This document shows positions 24,363-37,351 of a DNA stretch of 64,000 nt, piece after piece. Positions within the stretch are counted from its first letter, which is position 1. Each line of letters begins with the position of its first letter. Position numbers and translations under genes: made by a program. Origin of the DNA: Gnetum montanum (taxonomy: Eukaryota; Streptophyta; Gnetopsida; Gnetales; Gnetaceae); NCBI GenBank assembly GCA_015680685.1, contig MNCI01010150.1:285473-349472 (forward strand), read 5' to 3'. The notes beneath the pieces were generated by a model. It saw nothing but the letters and a program-made list of their open reading frames with translations, ran no database searches and was not told the DNA's origin.

Positions 24363-27092
24363 ATGACTCCAAAAAGAGGAGGACAAGAAGGACCTTTGCA
24401 AGGTGTAACCAAACACCTAAAAGATGTTAGAGGCCAATTAGGAGAACAAGGCCCACCAGTTGAACATGAAGAACAAGAGGCCCAAAAATTTAGTATTCAT
24501 AAAGAGGCTCCTAGTATAGGGTAGTCAGTCCAAGGAGAGGCTACAAAACCATAGGTTCTAGTACAAGGATAATGCCTCACATTGTCCCAAGAATGCCTTG
24601 AAGCCATCCACAAGAAATCCATGTTGACCACGGTCATCATGGAAATGAACTTCAATCCATTTATGGCATTTTCCCCTGAGGTAGTTTGAACTCAACTCAA
24701 GGTACCACCATTATGGCACATCCTTTCAGGTACCTTGGTAAGACATACCAGTTTTGGCATAATAAGGAGGAGGGCATCATAGTCAACATCGATGGAGTCA
24801 CTATCTCTTATTTAATTAAAGCAATCGTAGAGGCTCTAAATCTACTAAATGTGAGGACCAAGTTGACACATCTATCCACAGGGTTCAATCTAGAAACAAG
24901 AAAGTTGTGGCTGAAGCAGACATATAATAAAGACAATAAAACATACAACAAGTTGACTTTGGTACAAAGGACTTATTTTTAGATAGGCACATATCACCTC
25001 TTCTCAACTAAAGGGCTCAATAGAATCTCAACCTACTTTGATAGGGGAAGTGCAATATTAATGGGTAAATACAATGTAAATCTTCCCCAAATGTACTTCA
25101 TGGAAATTCAGAGGTGGTTTGAAGAAAAGAAGGTAGGAAAGCCAACACTTTCATTTCCTTACCTAATCCAGAAGCTATGCAAGTGCACTGGAATCTTGAG
25201 ATACACTAATGATGTTCCCAAAAGGGCTCAAAATGCTTATTTTGCTGAGTTTCTTAAACTTACAGCACCAAGGAAAGGCCTTGGTGAAGAACAAGAAACA
25301 GAAAAGGAGCTAGAAACAGAAAAGCAAATAGAGTAGGAGCCCAAGCAATGGCATGAATCACAAATTCCACTGCCACTGCCACAAGATTACTAGCTTGCAA
25401 TGAGCCACCTACATCGCATTACTAAAACTCTTACTTGAGGAAGCAGGGATGAATCAAACCTCTTCTAAGTTATCAATGATGTTGTGTAGCCCACCATTTC
25501 TATCGATCCATCAAGGGGGAAAAAATTTTTACAATCAAGAGGAGAAGCCTAATGGACATAGTAGATCTTTGGGAACATTGCATCTTTTCAAGTAATTCTC
25601 GAAACATGAGAAGGTGCTACTATCATGGTCATGCAACACTAAGATGTGGCAAGCGTAGCGAAGGTAATAATAAATCACATCAAAGAATCTTTCAATGTAT
25701 CTATTGTGCCCCTAATGAACTTGATTGGAATTAGAGATGCCCAAATGCTAGTTGGGACTTCAATGACTTCTATGGCCCATGAAGATGTACTTGATAGATT
25801 GCTGTAGATGGGACAAGTGATGACCACTCTTTTTGACATCCCCAATGAAGTCATTGCACTTTAGTCACATCCCATCGCCACAAAAGGGAAGCTACTCATA
25901 GTAGAGACCAAGGCAGAGAATGCAAAAATAGAAGTGCATCGACTACAACAAGAGTTGATCATCCTAAGGGCCAAAAGATGGCACCTTGTCCAATTTTTCA
26001 CACCTAACTAGTTGGACCAATTCCAAATGGAGTAGCTAAACCAATTGATTAAATAGAACAAAGCTGCTGAGCAAGAGAAGGAGAAGGTGATACAGAATAC
26101 CTCAACTACTAAAGCTTAAGCATATGCACATAAGAAGCCATTGACCATCGCACAAGAAGAGAACAAGCAACTTGCTATTGATAATGCTAAGTTGACCACT
26201 ATTGAAAAATAGAAGAAAATTTTGGAAGAAAATGCCCACTAGTTGAGAGAATTGATGAAGATTAACCAAGACATTAGTAGATTAGCTAGAGAAAATTGAA
26301 CCCTTTGAATGGAGGAGGTACACACAATATGTCAAAAATCTACAATTGAGATAAGAGCATGGAAAAATGAGGCTAAGAAATATGAAAAGCTGAAGAAGCA
26401 CTTCCAAGACAAGATTGGCATGTCTAAATAGATCAACAAAAAAGAAATCCAGATGGCAAAGGCCTTCATTAGTTCCATGTTAGTGTAGAATCCTTACTGG
26501 AAACCAATCTTGGATAGCTATGCCCTCATCCATTAAGCAATACTAAAGAAAAAAGAATTGCAGATTGAAGATTTGAAAGAGTACATGGCATTGGCTAACC
26601 TTCAATACATCAAGTTTCCATGTTAATAGTAGGTTGACCCAGAAATGAGCTAGAGAAGTAGGTTTTAGCCTCTTATGTTATATATTTCAAAATAGTTTGC
26701 CAATAGGAAAGATGCTCTGCAAAAGCTCCACATGGCAAATTTAGAACTGGAAGTAATAAAGGCTTACTACCATGAACAAAGAGATGTAGCCTCAAACCTA
26801 GCCAAAAGATTGATGGATCACCATGAATTGAAAGAAAAGGTCAGGGCCTTCATAGAGGAATGAAGGAAGTTTTCAACTTGCTATGTAAAAGGAAAATAAT
26901 ATGTTCCTGCAACTGCCATGTCCATGTGATGTATTGATTCCAGCACACATCAGCTCATTAGCCTAGATGGTACATGATCCAATAATCGAGGACGAAAAGT
27001 TGTAGGCATTCTTCAATTGCTATAAATTCCAAACTCTTGGAAACAAAGGGAAGCAACTAATGGAAGATCCATTTCCTCCAGAAACTACATGA
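24363..27092 (+). pseudogene. env-like third gene of P1 (plant-transposon domain + coiled coil)
   Basis: Starts MTPKRGGQEG at 24363 and ends near DPFPPETT and a TGA at 27090. The N-terminal half (open pieces 24686-24982 and 25061-25336) has the order of the 'putative plant transposon protein' domain found in Athila third genes: HPFRYLGKTYQFWHN, a LIKAIVEALNL helix, and a final LSFPYLIQKLCKCTGI block. The C-terminal half (25890-27000) is rich in Glu, Lys and Leu with heptad-like spacing, a long coiled coil. No signal peptide or membrane span is evident, so the env name is by position only. Numerous UAG stops and at least one frameshift. M3 carries the counterpart at 43128-40492. Confidence 0.6.
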
Positions 27093-27273
27093 ATTTCATA
27101 AGTTTTGTTATTTTGTTATTTTGTCCTGTTGTGTTCATTTTTGTAAAAACACCACTATGGCATGGAAGAGTCAATTTGTGTGTCTAGTTAATTCAATCAA
27201 TAACCCATACCTTCCTAATATTTTGTAAAGAACTTATCTTCATTTTGTTCAACTTGAGGGCAAGTTTTCATTT

Positions 27274-27286
27274 AGTTGTGAAGGTA
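27274..27286 (+). promoter_or_regulatory. Polypurine tract of P1
   Basis: AGTTGTGAAGGTA directly precedes the 3' LTR. It is weak, but matches in position the stronger tracts of P3 and M3. Confidence 0.5.
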
Positions 27287-28171
27287 TGATGAGTCATGTT
27301 TTGCAAGGCTCCGATATCAAAGCTATGATGTCAGGTATCCAATATCGTGGCACAACCTTTGATGTTAGACATCTCATATCATCCCTTCCATGTGAGCCTA
27401 TAAATACCACACTTATGTGCATGGTTGGGATATAGAAGAAATAGAGAAGATAGAATTAGATTCATATATTTTTTATTTCAAGCTTTGTTAGTTTCTAGTG
27501 CATGATCATAGTGTGATGTTAAGTGATTGTACAACACCCTTATTCAAGTGTGATGTACTTGGACACGTTACATGTCTAGCAATAAAGATCAAGATTACTT
27601 CAATCATTTCAACATCCACTTAGCTTTATTAGTGCTTTTAATTACTTTAAATTTCTTAAATTCTTATAGTTTTCCTTAGTTAATGTTTTCATTTATTGCT
27701 CTTTATTATTCTTGTCATTAAGTAGAATGAGTATGACTAATTGCAAGCACTTAAGTGTAAGTACTTAATAGCCTAATAGTGTATCATTTGGTACACTTAG
27801 TGACGTATGCTTAGTAATCCCAATGGTAGTCATGCAAAGTCAAAGGCATGTATAGACAATTAGAAACAAATATGCATCACACATAGGCTAGTTTAGACTT
27901 TACTTTCCATTGTTAATTAGATTAATTAATTAATCTCTTTATTATTATTAGAATTATCTTAGGACTAAACAACATCAAGAATCATATGCCTCACTCTGGA
28001 CTAAACCATACATGACAAAGCTACCATTAGTCCAAGGGGGAAGACAATGAACTTTGATCAAGACATAGTGATTTAGATGCACAACTAGTCCCATCCATGA
28101 AATTCAATTGGATCATGCATGAGCACTTGTGATTTGTATAGTTGGACATAGGGATACCTTGTTACTCATCG
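27287..28171 (+). repeat. 3' LTR of P1 (885 bp)
   Basis: Similar to 18928-19775 throughout, with TATAAATA at 27399-27406. It carries indels relative to the 5' copy, including a block after the leader (27530-27610) that the 5' LTR lacks. The final A of TCATCA is changed to G. Confidence 0.85.
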
Positions 28172-28176
28172 TCATT

Positions 28177-29260
28177 GAATAACTGTAGCATTGTATTCCA
28201 CTTGGGAATGGATTTCATCTCCAAGAATCGATGTCAGCTTTCTGCTTCCTTGATGAGTGTCCTGGGAAATAGCTTTAATTTATGCCAATCATTTTCAATA
28301 TTCTATAAGCCATAGGCATTGTGAAAGGCTTGAAGATGTGTTTGTGGATCAAAGTTATATCCCCCCTTAAATCTAGGAATATTGCTCATGTCCAATTTCT
28401 TGATCTAACTATCTTTCACATGCCTAGTTGGAATTTTTACTACCTCTACAATATTTAACATGCTCCAAGTTCCTAGAAAAGGCTCATCATCATTATTATT
28501 TTGATTATGCCTATGATTTTCTACCCCTTCGTTCATGGTGGGCCTCATAATCATTATTTTCCCATTGTTTAGCTTCATCACAGTTGTCCTTTCTACAGTG
28601 TCTATCAAAACTAGAAGAGGAAGAAGAAGATGCAGATGAAAAGGACAAAGAGGGAGAAGGTCTACCAGCACCATGGTGTCTACCACCTCTTCTATGCTTG
28701 TCACAATCATGTTTGTCAACTTTATTGTCATCTTGATGCTTGCTCGAGCCCCTACCTTGACTCCCACTTTTGCCTAAACCTAGATTGTTGATAGTGGACT
28801 ATAGATTCAAGTTCAAACTCCCATCATCAATGTCAAGGGGTGGAGAATCTTCATGTTTAGAACCCCCAAAGGAAGGATCCTCATTGTCATTTTGGTTCAA
28901 CAGTAACAAGGGGTTGGTGAACCATTGCCCCTTAATAACTTCTTGATGCTTTGCTTGGTGTCAATCTCTCCTACATTTTGTTTCAGTGGGATAGTAGACC
29001 TAGTAGTCATGGTCATGCACAATGTACTCTTCTTGAAGATCCTAGATGCCCAACCTCCTAAGAGTTTGGAGTAACATCCTGAGAATAGAACAATCAAGAG
29101 GTAATACAATGTTTCCCTCCATATTTCACCACCTCAGTTGTTCATCCTGATGCAAGATGAATGTGAAGTTAGGTACATACTCATCTAGATGAGTATATAC
29201 CACCCTACATTCTTGAGGTAGTGGTGGTTTGGTATCATCACACCTATGAGAAAAAGACAT
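28177..29260 (-). pseudogene. gag of M1, 5' part
   Basis: ATG at 29260 (MSFSHRCDD...). Next comes the N-terminal phrase VVYTHLDEYVPNFTFILHQD (about 29200-29140), nearly the same as in M3 (51230) and P3 (31208), then a basic linker and the DMSNIPRF-type start of the capsid core near 28390. It breaks at 28177 where P1 is inserted and continues at 18922. Confidence 0.7.
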
Positions 29261-29394
29261 TTTTTAATTCGAATAACATATCAGTGTGGTTAAATTGTTA
29301 TATTTATTTTTAGAATGATTTTGACCTTAGGGTTCATCCAATGATGTTAATGATTTTCACTATGCCTAGATAGTGCACATTTCAACAAAAAGAG

Positions 29395-29412
29395 TCCTCA
29401 ACAATGACACCA
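29395..29412 (-). promoter_or_regulatory. Primer binding site of M1
   Basis: The minus strand reads TGGTGTCATTGTTGAGGA, six transitions from the tRNA-Asp complement. Confidence 0.65.
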
Positions 29413-29413
29413 A

Positions 29414-30149
29414 GGATGAGCAGTGAGTACCCCTATGCTCAACCATACAAATCACAAAGCAATCACACATGATCCAGTCAAATTATGTCAACTTTATGTC
29501 TTCTTGTACACTAGCCTCTAGGAAGTGAACTTGCCCTAACAATCATTCATTATCTTCCCAATTACACTTGTGATATGCAAAGGTATGGTTATGTGTAATT
29601 GAGGTAGGTGATTTTTATTATTTTTTATGTTTTATGTTTTTGGTGCTTAAAATAAAAGATGGAAGGAATGAAGTAATTCAATTTATAATTTAATTTAACT
29701 AACTACACCTAACTAATCCTAACAAAAGCATATGTTCCCACTTTCCATACACATCCTAAACACATTTAGCACTACTAGATTACCAAATGTTAAGTGTTAC
29801 TGAGATTACCAAGCAGCAAGCATATGCTCGAAGTGGTCATACTTATGTTCTAATCTAGCTTAGTTTAGCCTAATTAATTATTTAATTACTTAAAACATTA
29901 AAGGAAATCACATAGAACATTAATGCATGAATAAATAATTAATCTATTTCCAAGTGCTGCAAGGTTTATCAAAATGCTCATCTTTATTTCCATTCACATT
30001 GCTATGCTCAGCTACATCAGTGTTGGAATAAAGATCCATACAATTTCTAACTCTTGATGTGGGTACTCAAAAAAATATTCTAACTTCCAAATGATAAAAC
30101 TGCAAGAGTTCCACTACAACTATGAAAAAAATGCCATAAACATGGTGGG
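29414..30149 (-). repeat. 5' LTR of M1, first part
   Basis: Begins GGATGAGCAGTGAGTACCCC (first T changed to G) beside the primer site. It is interrupted by P3 at 30150 and resumes at 54812. It aligns with 14908-15660. Confidence 0.75.
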
Positions 30150-30967
30150 TGATGAACTATGATATCACATACGCGATATCGCGTCCACAATATCATATCA
30201 ACCATGCAATCTCAGATACCCAATATCACAACCCTTCTCCTTGCCTATAAATAAGAGGCAGTTCCCTTGGTTTCCATAGTTAGAAGTTAGTCCCTTAGCC
30301 AAAATCTTGCCATTTTTTCCCTCTAAAGTTAGAATTATTTCTGCATGCCAGCAGTAGGAGTCATAGAGTGAACAGATCTTTATTCAAGCATTGTGTACTT
30401 GAGCACACTTTGTGTACAGCAATAAAGATGAACTTTATGATAAATCTTGCAGCATACAGAATAGATTAATTAGTGTTAATTATTATTTAATGCTTTATTA
30501 GTTAATTAATTATTTCTCTCACCTTACAACTCTCTTAGTTAAATACACTTAGTACAACTGCTTCGAGCATGCGTGTAGCACTTGGTAACCTAGTAATAAT
30601 TAGTGTTTGGTAATCCCAGCAGTGTTGCACCAGTTCAGGATGTGTATAGCAAGTGGGAACAATTACTGGTGTTAAGAGTACTTAGAACTTAGTTAATGAA
30701 TAGTTAAATTAGATTAGTTACTTAGTTATTTCTCTCTCCCCTCCTTATTAGTGTAGGATATAAAACACATAAAATCCATAAAAATCATATGCCTCAAGCT
30801 TACTTAACCATATAATCGTGACATACAAGTTTGGGAAGACAACGATTAATCAACCTGTTATTGTTCCACAGAGGCACATAGGCACTTAGTCCTTGGAATT
30901 CAACTGGATTATGCATGAAACGCTCGTATTCATATGGTTGAGCGTAGGGGTACCTCATCGCTCATCA
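30150..30967 (+). repeat. 5' LTR of P3 (818 bp)
   Basis: TGATGAACTATGATATCA ... CTCATCA. The U3 carries GATATCGCG-type palindromes (30158-30225) and a TATAAATA box at 30246-30253. Confidence 0.88.
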
Positions 30968-30968
30968 T

Positions 30969-30986
30969 TGGCATCATTACCGGGGA
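30969..30986 (+). promoter_or_regulatory. Primer binding site of P3
   Basis: TGGCATCATTACCGGGGA, four transitions from the tRNA-Asp complement. Confidence 0.75.
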
Positions 30987-31099
30987 CTTAGTTGTTTGTG
31001 CACTAAGTAGAACTTAGGAAATCATTTACATCATTGGAACAAATCCTTAGGATTGATTAAGAAAAAGATAATAGTACATTGCACACTGAACAAAACAAA

Positions 31100-33500
31100 A
31101 TGTCTTCTTCTTTGCACAAAAGCACTTCACCACCTAGGACTAACACAAGAAGTAATTGGCAGGAAGATACACATGAAGTTGATATGCCAATTCCTCAATA
31201 GTTTCATGTGGTATATGTTCATCCCAATGAATATGTACTCAACTTTACCTTTATTCTCCACCAAGATGAACAGCTGCATTGGTGTAACTTGGAAGGTAAC
31301 ATAGTATTACCTCCCAACCATTCAATCCCAAGTATGCTTCTTCATGCTCTCACACGAACAGGCATGCAACACTTACACATAGAGTACATTACGCAGGACT
31401 ATGATTCGAGAGACTATCATCCCATAGAAGCACAACATCAAATGGATTTGCAACAGGAGAGACACCATAAGTCCTTGAAGGGAAAATGGTCTAAGGCTAC
31501 CCCCCATGTTTTAAATGAAATTGAGGGCAATGAACCTACCTCAGGTAGTCACCCACATAACAATGTCCCTCCCCTTGAATTTGGCCAAGGGGTTGTGTAT
31601 CAAAACCTTCATTCCACCATTCACAACCTAGGTGCTAATACCAATGGACATAAAGTGTCCAAAAAAGGAATAAAGACCCATGACAAAGGTGGGCATTTTG
31701 ATCGCAATCGTGATCAAGGCAAAGACCACTGAAGAGAAGGTAGTAGACATCATCATGGGGGCAATTCTCCTTCTTCTTCACCTTCATCATCTCCTTCACC
31801 CTCTCCTTCCATGTCTAAATATATCCATAGAGAAAAAAATCATGAGGATAAGGGCAAACAAAGTGGAAGTCACAGACAAGACAACCAAGATAGAGGACAA
31901 GGGCACCCTAGGGAATCATGCCATAGAAGAAGGGAGAGTAGGGAACCATGTAGGCACCATAGATGCTATGAATGAGATGATCAAGATGAACCCCTACTCA
32001 TCACGTGAAGCATGCTAGATATTACTGAGGCTGTGAGAGTTCTAACAAGGCACCAAAAAGATAGTAGGATTAAGAGGTTAGACATGAATAACATCCCACG
32101 ATTTGAAGGGGGATATAACGTTGATCCTCAAAATCATTTACAAGCATTTCATGATGTGTGTGCCTTGAAATACATAGAAAATGAGTGGCAAAAACTTAAG
32201 TTATTCCCATGAATACTAATAAAAGAAGCTGAAAGTTGGTACCGGTCCTTAGAACTGGAATCCATTCATAGGCGGACTATGATGTTAGAATTGTTTAAGG
32301 ATAAGTACCAAACATACTCTCGGGTGTCCAACTTGTGAAAAAAAATCCAAGGATAGAAACAAGGAAGTCATGAGCCCTTGGATGCTACCATGGGCCACTA
32401 TTACGCACTTTTACATCATTTTCTTGGACATGGTTACTCGTAACAAGATCAACTGCACCATCTTGTAGATGGGCTTAGGCATAAAACAAGAAGAACCCTT
32501 GGGACTTATGCCTAAGGGAGGTTATTTGAGCTTAGGTCCCATCAAATTCATAGGTTACTAGAGCAAGTAGCCAAGGAAGAAAGTGAGTTATGAAGAATAG
32601 AGAGTACAAAATAATACAACTGAGATCCTTCCCTTCGAAAGAAGGGAGTAAGATTCTGTGAGGATGAGGAAGAGTCACCACTCGAAGAGATGGTAAATAG
32701 GAAAACCTTGCCTATTCAAAAGTTAGCATTAGAAGTATCGGCAAAGGTGGACCAAATGTGGGACTCCTTGGATAGTAGGTTTCAAACTGTGCTCAAAGTA
32801 GTAGAGGAGTCTAGGGAGCAAGATAGTGATCGTGACAAAAGGAAAAAGAGAGAAGCAGAAATTGCACGTAACAAGGGTAAGGGAAAAGTTTCTATTATTG
32901 AAGAAGTTATGGACTCAAATACAGATGATGATAGTGGATGTGAGATCTATCAATATGACCATCCTAAGGGATGTTGCCCTATGATCTCACATCTATAGGA
33001 GTCTAGGATGTATGCACTTAATCCACATTTAAACGAATGACAAACATCTCGAAAATTACCTTATCCCCAAGGTAACCCAAGGCATTTCCACCAACCTTTA
33101 ACATATTATCCAAGTGGAACTCCACCATAACCAATTGAGCAACATCAACAATGGCAACACCCACAATCATGGGGAATTCCACCACCAAGGCAACAATATC
33201 CTTACCGACAACCTGACCCATATGGATATTATATGCAGCATCGAATTTCTCCACATGACTCTGTTGGTCATGTTACTCCCCAACACCACTACCAAGCCCA
33301 CGAGTACTATAGGAATCCCTCTTTGAGGGGAAACATTCCACAAATATACCATCCTTCCAATTTGGCCACATCTCTCCCACCAATAGCTCCATTACCACCT
33401 ACTCCAGCAATGCAAGGTGAACTCCCTACTCAGCCACAGCAATGCAATGCTACAAAGGTTGTTAATCCTCAACCTACTATTGGTTCTAACAATCGTATGA
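31100..33500 (+). pseudogene. gag of P3
   Basis: ATG at 31100 (MSSSLHKSTSPPRTN), with a UAG about 34 codons in, then an open 174-codon stretch from 31208 (MVYVHPNEYVLNFTFILHQD). The capsid core is at 32012-32212 and on to 32600: MNNIPRFEGGY, WQKLKLFP, then across a stop SWYRSLE. The acidic end CEIYQYDHPKGCC closes at 32980, followed by a Pro/Gln/Tyr-rich tail (33040-33480). No CCHC motif. Stops and frameshifts near 31700 and 32210. Confidence 0.8.
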
Positions 33501-34130
33501 AGAAAAGATCTTTCTTCAAAACCAACAGTCCAACCAAGCCCTTGCAATCTCAAGTAGCTGAGTCTTTGGATGCCTCTGTATCAACTAAAAGTTCAAAGCC
33601 CCCTTCGAGCTTAACACCACATTTAATGCATACGGTCATGTTAACACATGTTTTTACTGATTGGATTAAGGTTGGCCACCTTCCTAGGAAATTTTCTGAT
33701 CCTGAGAGTCCCCTAATATATCTACAAATCACTAGGAATGAGCCATGCAAAGCTCTTTTGGATTCAAGTTCCAGTATCAACCTAATATCCCAATAAATGC
33801 ATAAGGCCTAGAACCTACCCCCATTAAAAAAGAGCAATGTCTATTTAGAGTTAGCCGACTAGTCCATCATTGTTCCCTTGGGATTAGTGGAGGACATTGT
33901 TACCATTGTTTGTGGATGGTTGTATCTAGCTGACTTCCTAGTGATTCAAGTAAATAATAGTAAGGGGGACTTCCCAATCATAATGGGAAAAGCATAGCTA
34001 AGCACTATCAATGCGTGCCTAGGTATCAGTGATCTTTCCCTAGAAATATCTAAGGAAAACACTTTCAAAAAGATCAAGAAGAAGAAGGTTCCATGCATTG
34101 CATACAGTGACACAGGATGCAACTGCGTGT
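33501..34130 (+). pseudogene. Protease of P3
   Basis: Retropepsin-like domain: YLQITRNEPCKALLDS leads into the active site, which reads D-S-S where the family has D-S-G (33768-33776 region), then INLIS. The second part, across a stop, has the FPIIMGKA segment (G-R-A-W-L in relatives) near 33975. An open ORF covers 33233-33796. The changed Gly and the stops make it inactive. Confidence 0.7.
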
Positions 34131-34639
34131 AGAGATCATGGGTTGTGCAAATTTTAACATTGCCTGCATGCAATCAGTGTGCACAAACGATCAACATACA
34201 AAGATGCCTATATGTAGCAGCCACACGACAAGAAGACAATCAATGGTTGATAGCTGATCAAGAAAGAAACTCACTTATATGTATAAAACTAACTGAGGGT
34301 TTGACTTATGCATACATAGATAGCATTGATGCATTAGAGTAAGTCCACTGCCAACTTCCCAGTCCTAACTTAGAAAACATCAACTAGGGAAAGTTGGAAA
34401 TTCCTAAAGAGTTTAAACAAGAGCTCCTAAAGCTAAGATCATTGCCCATCGATATGGAATACACGTTTTTTGAGAATGGAAAACTAATAATCATCAACGC
34501 AAGGCTTGCCCTGCAACAAAAAGATAGTTTGCTAAGAGTGATGAAAAAATGGTCAAAAGCCTTCACCTGGTCATATTTGGAATTAACTGGAATAGATCCT
34601 TGGATATGCCAGCATAGGATTTACAATGACTCCTTCATG

Positions 34640-35520
34640 AAGCCTTGAAAACAACCACAAAAGCGATTGAACCCAAAGTTGAAGAAAGTGGTAAAAGAAG
34701 AAATTGAACAGCTTCTAAAGGTTGGGTTCATATACCCCATTGCTGATAGTGAATGGGTTAGCCCCTTGGTAATCATGCCTAAAAAGGGAGGCAAATGGAG
34801 GGTGTGTATAGATTTTAGGCTGCTAAACATGGCAACATTCAAGAATCACTTTCTGTTGCCATTTTTTGACCAAGTCTTGGACACAATTGCAAGGCATCAC
34901 TATTATAGTTTTTTGGATGGCTATAGCAGATACAACCAAATACAACTAGCCTTATAAGACCAAGCCAAAACTACATTTACTAGTCCTTAGGGAACATTTG
35001 CATACAAAAAAATTCCATTTGGCTTGTGCAATGCCCCTGACACATTTCAACACTTAGTTCTAAGCATATTCTAGTAGCAGATAGGAAATGATATGGAAGT
35101 CTTTATGGATGACTTCTCCATCTACAAAGCAAGTTTTGATCAAGCCTTAGACCGATTCGAGCAAGTGCTGAAAAGATGTGTAGAAACTAATCTAAGGCTC
35201 AACTAGCAAAAAAGCCACTTGATGGTCCAAGAAGGCATAGTACTTGGACATAAAATTTCACATGCAGGGATAGAGGTAGACCCTGAAAAAATCAAAGTCA
35301 TCCAAGGAATCACCCATCAACTGGAAACTGTCAAAGAAATTTGATCATTCCTTGGACACACTGGCTACTATAGGAGATTCATAGAGAACTTTTCAAAGAT
35401 TGCCAAACCATTGGTGGAGCTAACAAAAAAGGACGTACCCTTCGAATGGACCAGGGAATGTGAATTAGCTTTCAAAACTCTGAATAAGAAGCTAGTAGAA
35501 ACACCCATTCTACAAGCTCT
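34640..35520 (+). pseudogene. Reverse transcriptase of P3
   Basis: The open part 34667-34957 has the Ty3/gypsy RT order EWVSPLVIMPKKGGKWRVCI, DFRLLNMATF, then YYSFLDGYSRYNQI. Across stops follow PFGLCNAP, the intact catalytic FMDDF box near 35105, VLGHKISHAGIEVDPEKI (about 35240) and [12 protein letters not shown] (about 35350). The sequence is of the Tat/Athila branch. Stops at 34955 and 34990 and elsewhere. Confidence 0.8.
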
Positions 35521-35897
35521 TGACTAGTCTAGACCATTCCATGTCATGACTAATACATCCAACTATGCCTTAGGAACCGTACTTATGTAGTTAGATGACC
35601 AAAAATGTCCTTATTACATTCACTATGCAAGTAGAAGTATAGTTGGTGCACAACTAAACTACACTACTACAAAAAAAGAATTAATGGTTGTAGTGTTTGC
35701 ACTAGAAAAATTTAGGCACTATGTATTAGGGTACAAAGTATTCATACATACAGATCATAGTGCAATCTGGTTCCTCATGAATAAGCCAATGGTAAGTCCC
35801 CCTATTATACGATGGCTGATAATCCTATAAGAGTTCGATCTAACAATGATTGATCATAAAGGCACTGAGAATGTAGTTGCTAATCATTTATCTTGAT
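35521..35897 (+). pseudogene. RNase H of P3
   Basis: Follows RT: RPFHVMTNTSNYALGTVL (first Asp of the family, in TDAS, replaced by Asn), HYASRSIVGAQLNYTTTKKE with the conserved Glu, FRHYVLGYKVFIHTDHSAI with the D-H pair, and a final VVANHLS. Confidence 0.75.
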
Positions 35898-36079
35898 TTT
35901 GTTGGGATAGCAAAGAGGATAAGTATCCCATCTCTAACCACTTCCTTGATGAGTTCTTCTTTTCTAGTGTAGTGAATAACCAATCACCCATGGATATGAA
36001 CTGGTACAGTAGCATTCTTACCTATCTCCTTACCCAGAAAACACTGCAAGAGCTAGACCTTAAGAAGAAATAACAATTT

Positions 36080-37351
36080 CTTCACAGAGCCAAGTATTTT
36101 ATGGAGATCAATGGATAAATTTACAAAGTATGTTTCGATGGCTTGGTTCGATGGTATGTTCCCGATAGAGATCAATTGAGAGTTCTCCAAGATGGTCATA
36201 AGGGCCCTTGTGGGGCTCGTTATGCTAGGAGATGAACAACCATTAAGATCCTGCTTGTAGGATATTATTGGCTTATCTTGTTCCAAGACACCCATCAATT
36301 CTTCCAATCTTGTGAGCATTGCCAACGTGATGGGGGAATGACTGCTAGAATGGAGGATCTACAATAATGGATTCAACAGCTAGAACCCTTTGACATTTTT
36401 GGAATCAATTTCATGGGGTCCATTACACTAATGTCTAATGGAAAAGATTACATCGTAGTTGTGGTAGACTAGTTAACAAAATGGGCTGAAGTAGCTACTA
36501 TTAAAGACTACACCTCATCTACAGCCACCTGATTTATCCAACAACAAGTTGTCAATAGGTTTGGTGTGCCGCATGCACTTATCTCAGATAATGATACACA
36601 CTTTATAGGTGCAACTTTTTGAAAGTTAATGCAATGCTTAGGGGTTGAGCACAAATTGACTACACCATACCACCTCCAAGAAAATGGTCAAGCTGAGGTC
36701 ACCAATAGGGAAATTACTAAGATACTGATCAGAACCATTAGCAAGTATAAGCAAGACTAGAGCACTAAACTAAATGATTCTCTTTGGGCATACCGCTCCA
36801 CATGGAAACTCCTTATAGGCTACTCTCCCTATGAGTTAGTGTATGGAAAAATCCCAACGCTCCCTATCCAAACTAAGCTTCGTACACTAGCAACAGCATG
36901 TGACCTCAACCTTGACCTTGATCTAGCACAAAAACAAAGGTTGATGACTCTTAACTTGCTAGATGAGAACCAATTAGCTGCCCTGTCTTCTAATGAGTTT
37001 CATAAGTCATTTAATAAATAACATCATGACCTAAAAATTAGGAAAGTTAAGTATCAACTAGGTGATAAGGTTATCTACTGGAACTCCACACATGTGTCAC
37101 AATGTACCAAATTTCAAACACTATGGGAAGGACCTTACATTTTCTATGCAACTTTTCCTTTAGGGGCCATGATCAGATATAAACCTAAGAGACTAGATAA
37201 GAGACTATTAGTCAACATGCAACAAACAAAACCCTTCCGTGAGTTTAAGATAGCCAGAACACATGCTACCTTTATAGGTGGGCAACCTTGCTCATTATTT
37301 TGGATCTCCTCCTTCCAATTCAATCATGGGGAAGATGGCCACCCTTGCTAA
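36080..37351 (+). pseudogene. Integrase of P3
   Basis: The zinc-binding part ends SCEHCQRDGGM (about 36310-36340). The catalytic core has DIFGINFMG, SDNDTHFIG and ENGQAEVTNREI, so all three acidic residues are still readable. Then come WAYRSTWKL and YSPYELVYGKIPTLP (open from 36839), and the C-terminal GPY/F module WEGPYIF in the open piece 37094-37351. Stops at about 36471, 36532, 36622 and 37021. Copies of the C-terminal module continue in the tandem array to the right. Confidence 0.8.

Larger units (their letters stand above)
18928..28171 (+). mobile_element. P1: pol-less Athila-like element (9.24 kb)
   Basis: Complete at both ends: LTRs 18928-19775 and 27287-28171, tRNA-Asp-type primer site, gag, spacer, env-like gene and purine tract. 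It is flanked by a perfect 5-bp target duplication TCATT (18923-18927 and 28172-28176) inside the gag of M1. RT, RNase H and integrase are absent: the sequence passes from the post-protease region (about 22410) straight into the T-rich spacer. It could only have moved with enzymes supplied in trans, or else lost pol after insertion. Confidence 0.85.

Noticed and set aside
24364-27092. env-like gene as a true retroviral envelope
   Set aside because: No signal peptide, furin-like site or membrane span visible; the name is positional.
31680-32018. 112-codon plus ORF as a separate gene
   Set aside because: It is the basic linker of P3 gag read in a shifted frame.
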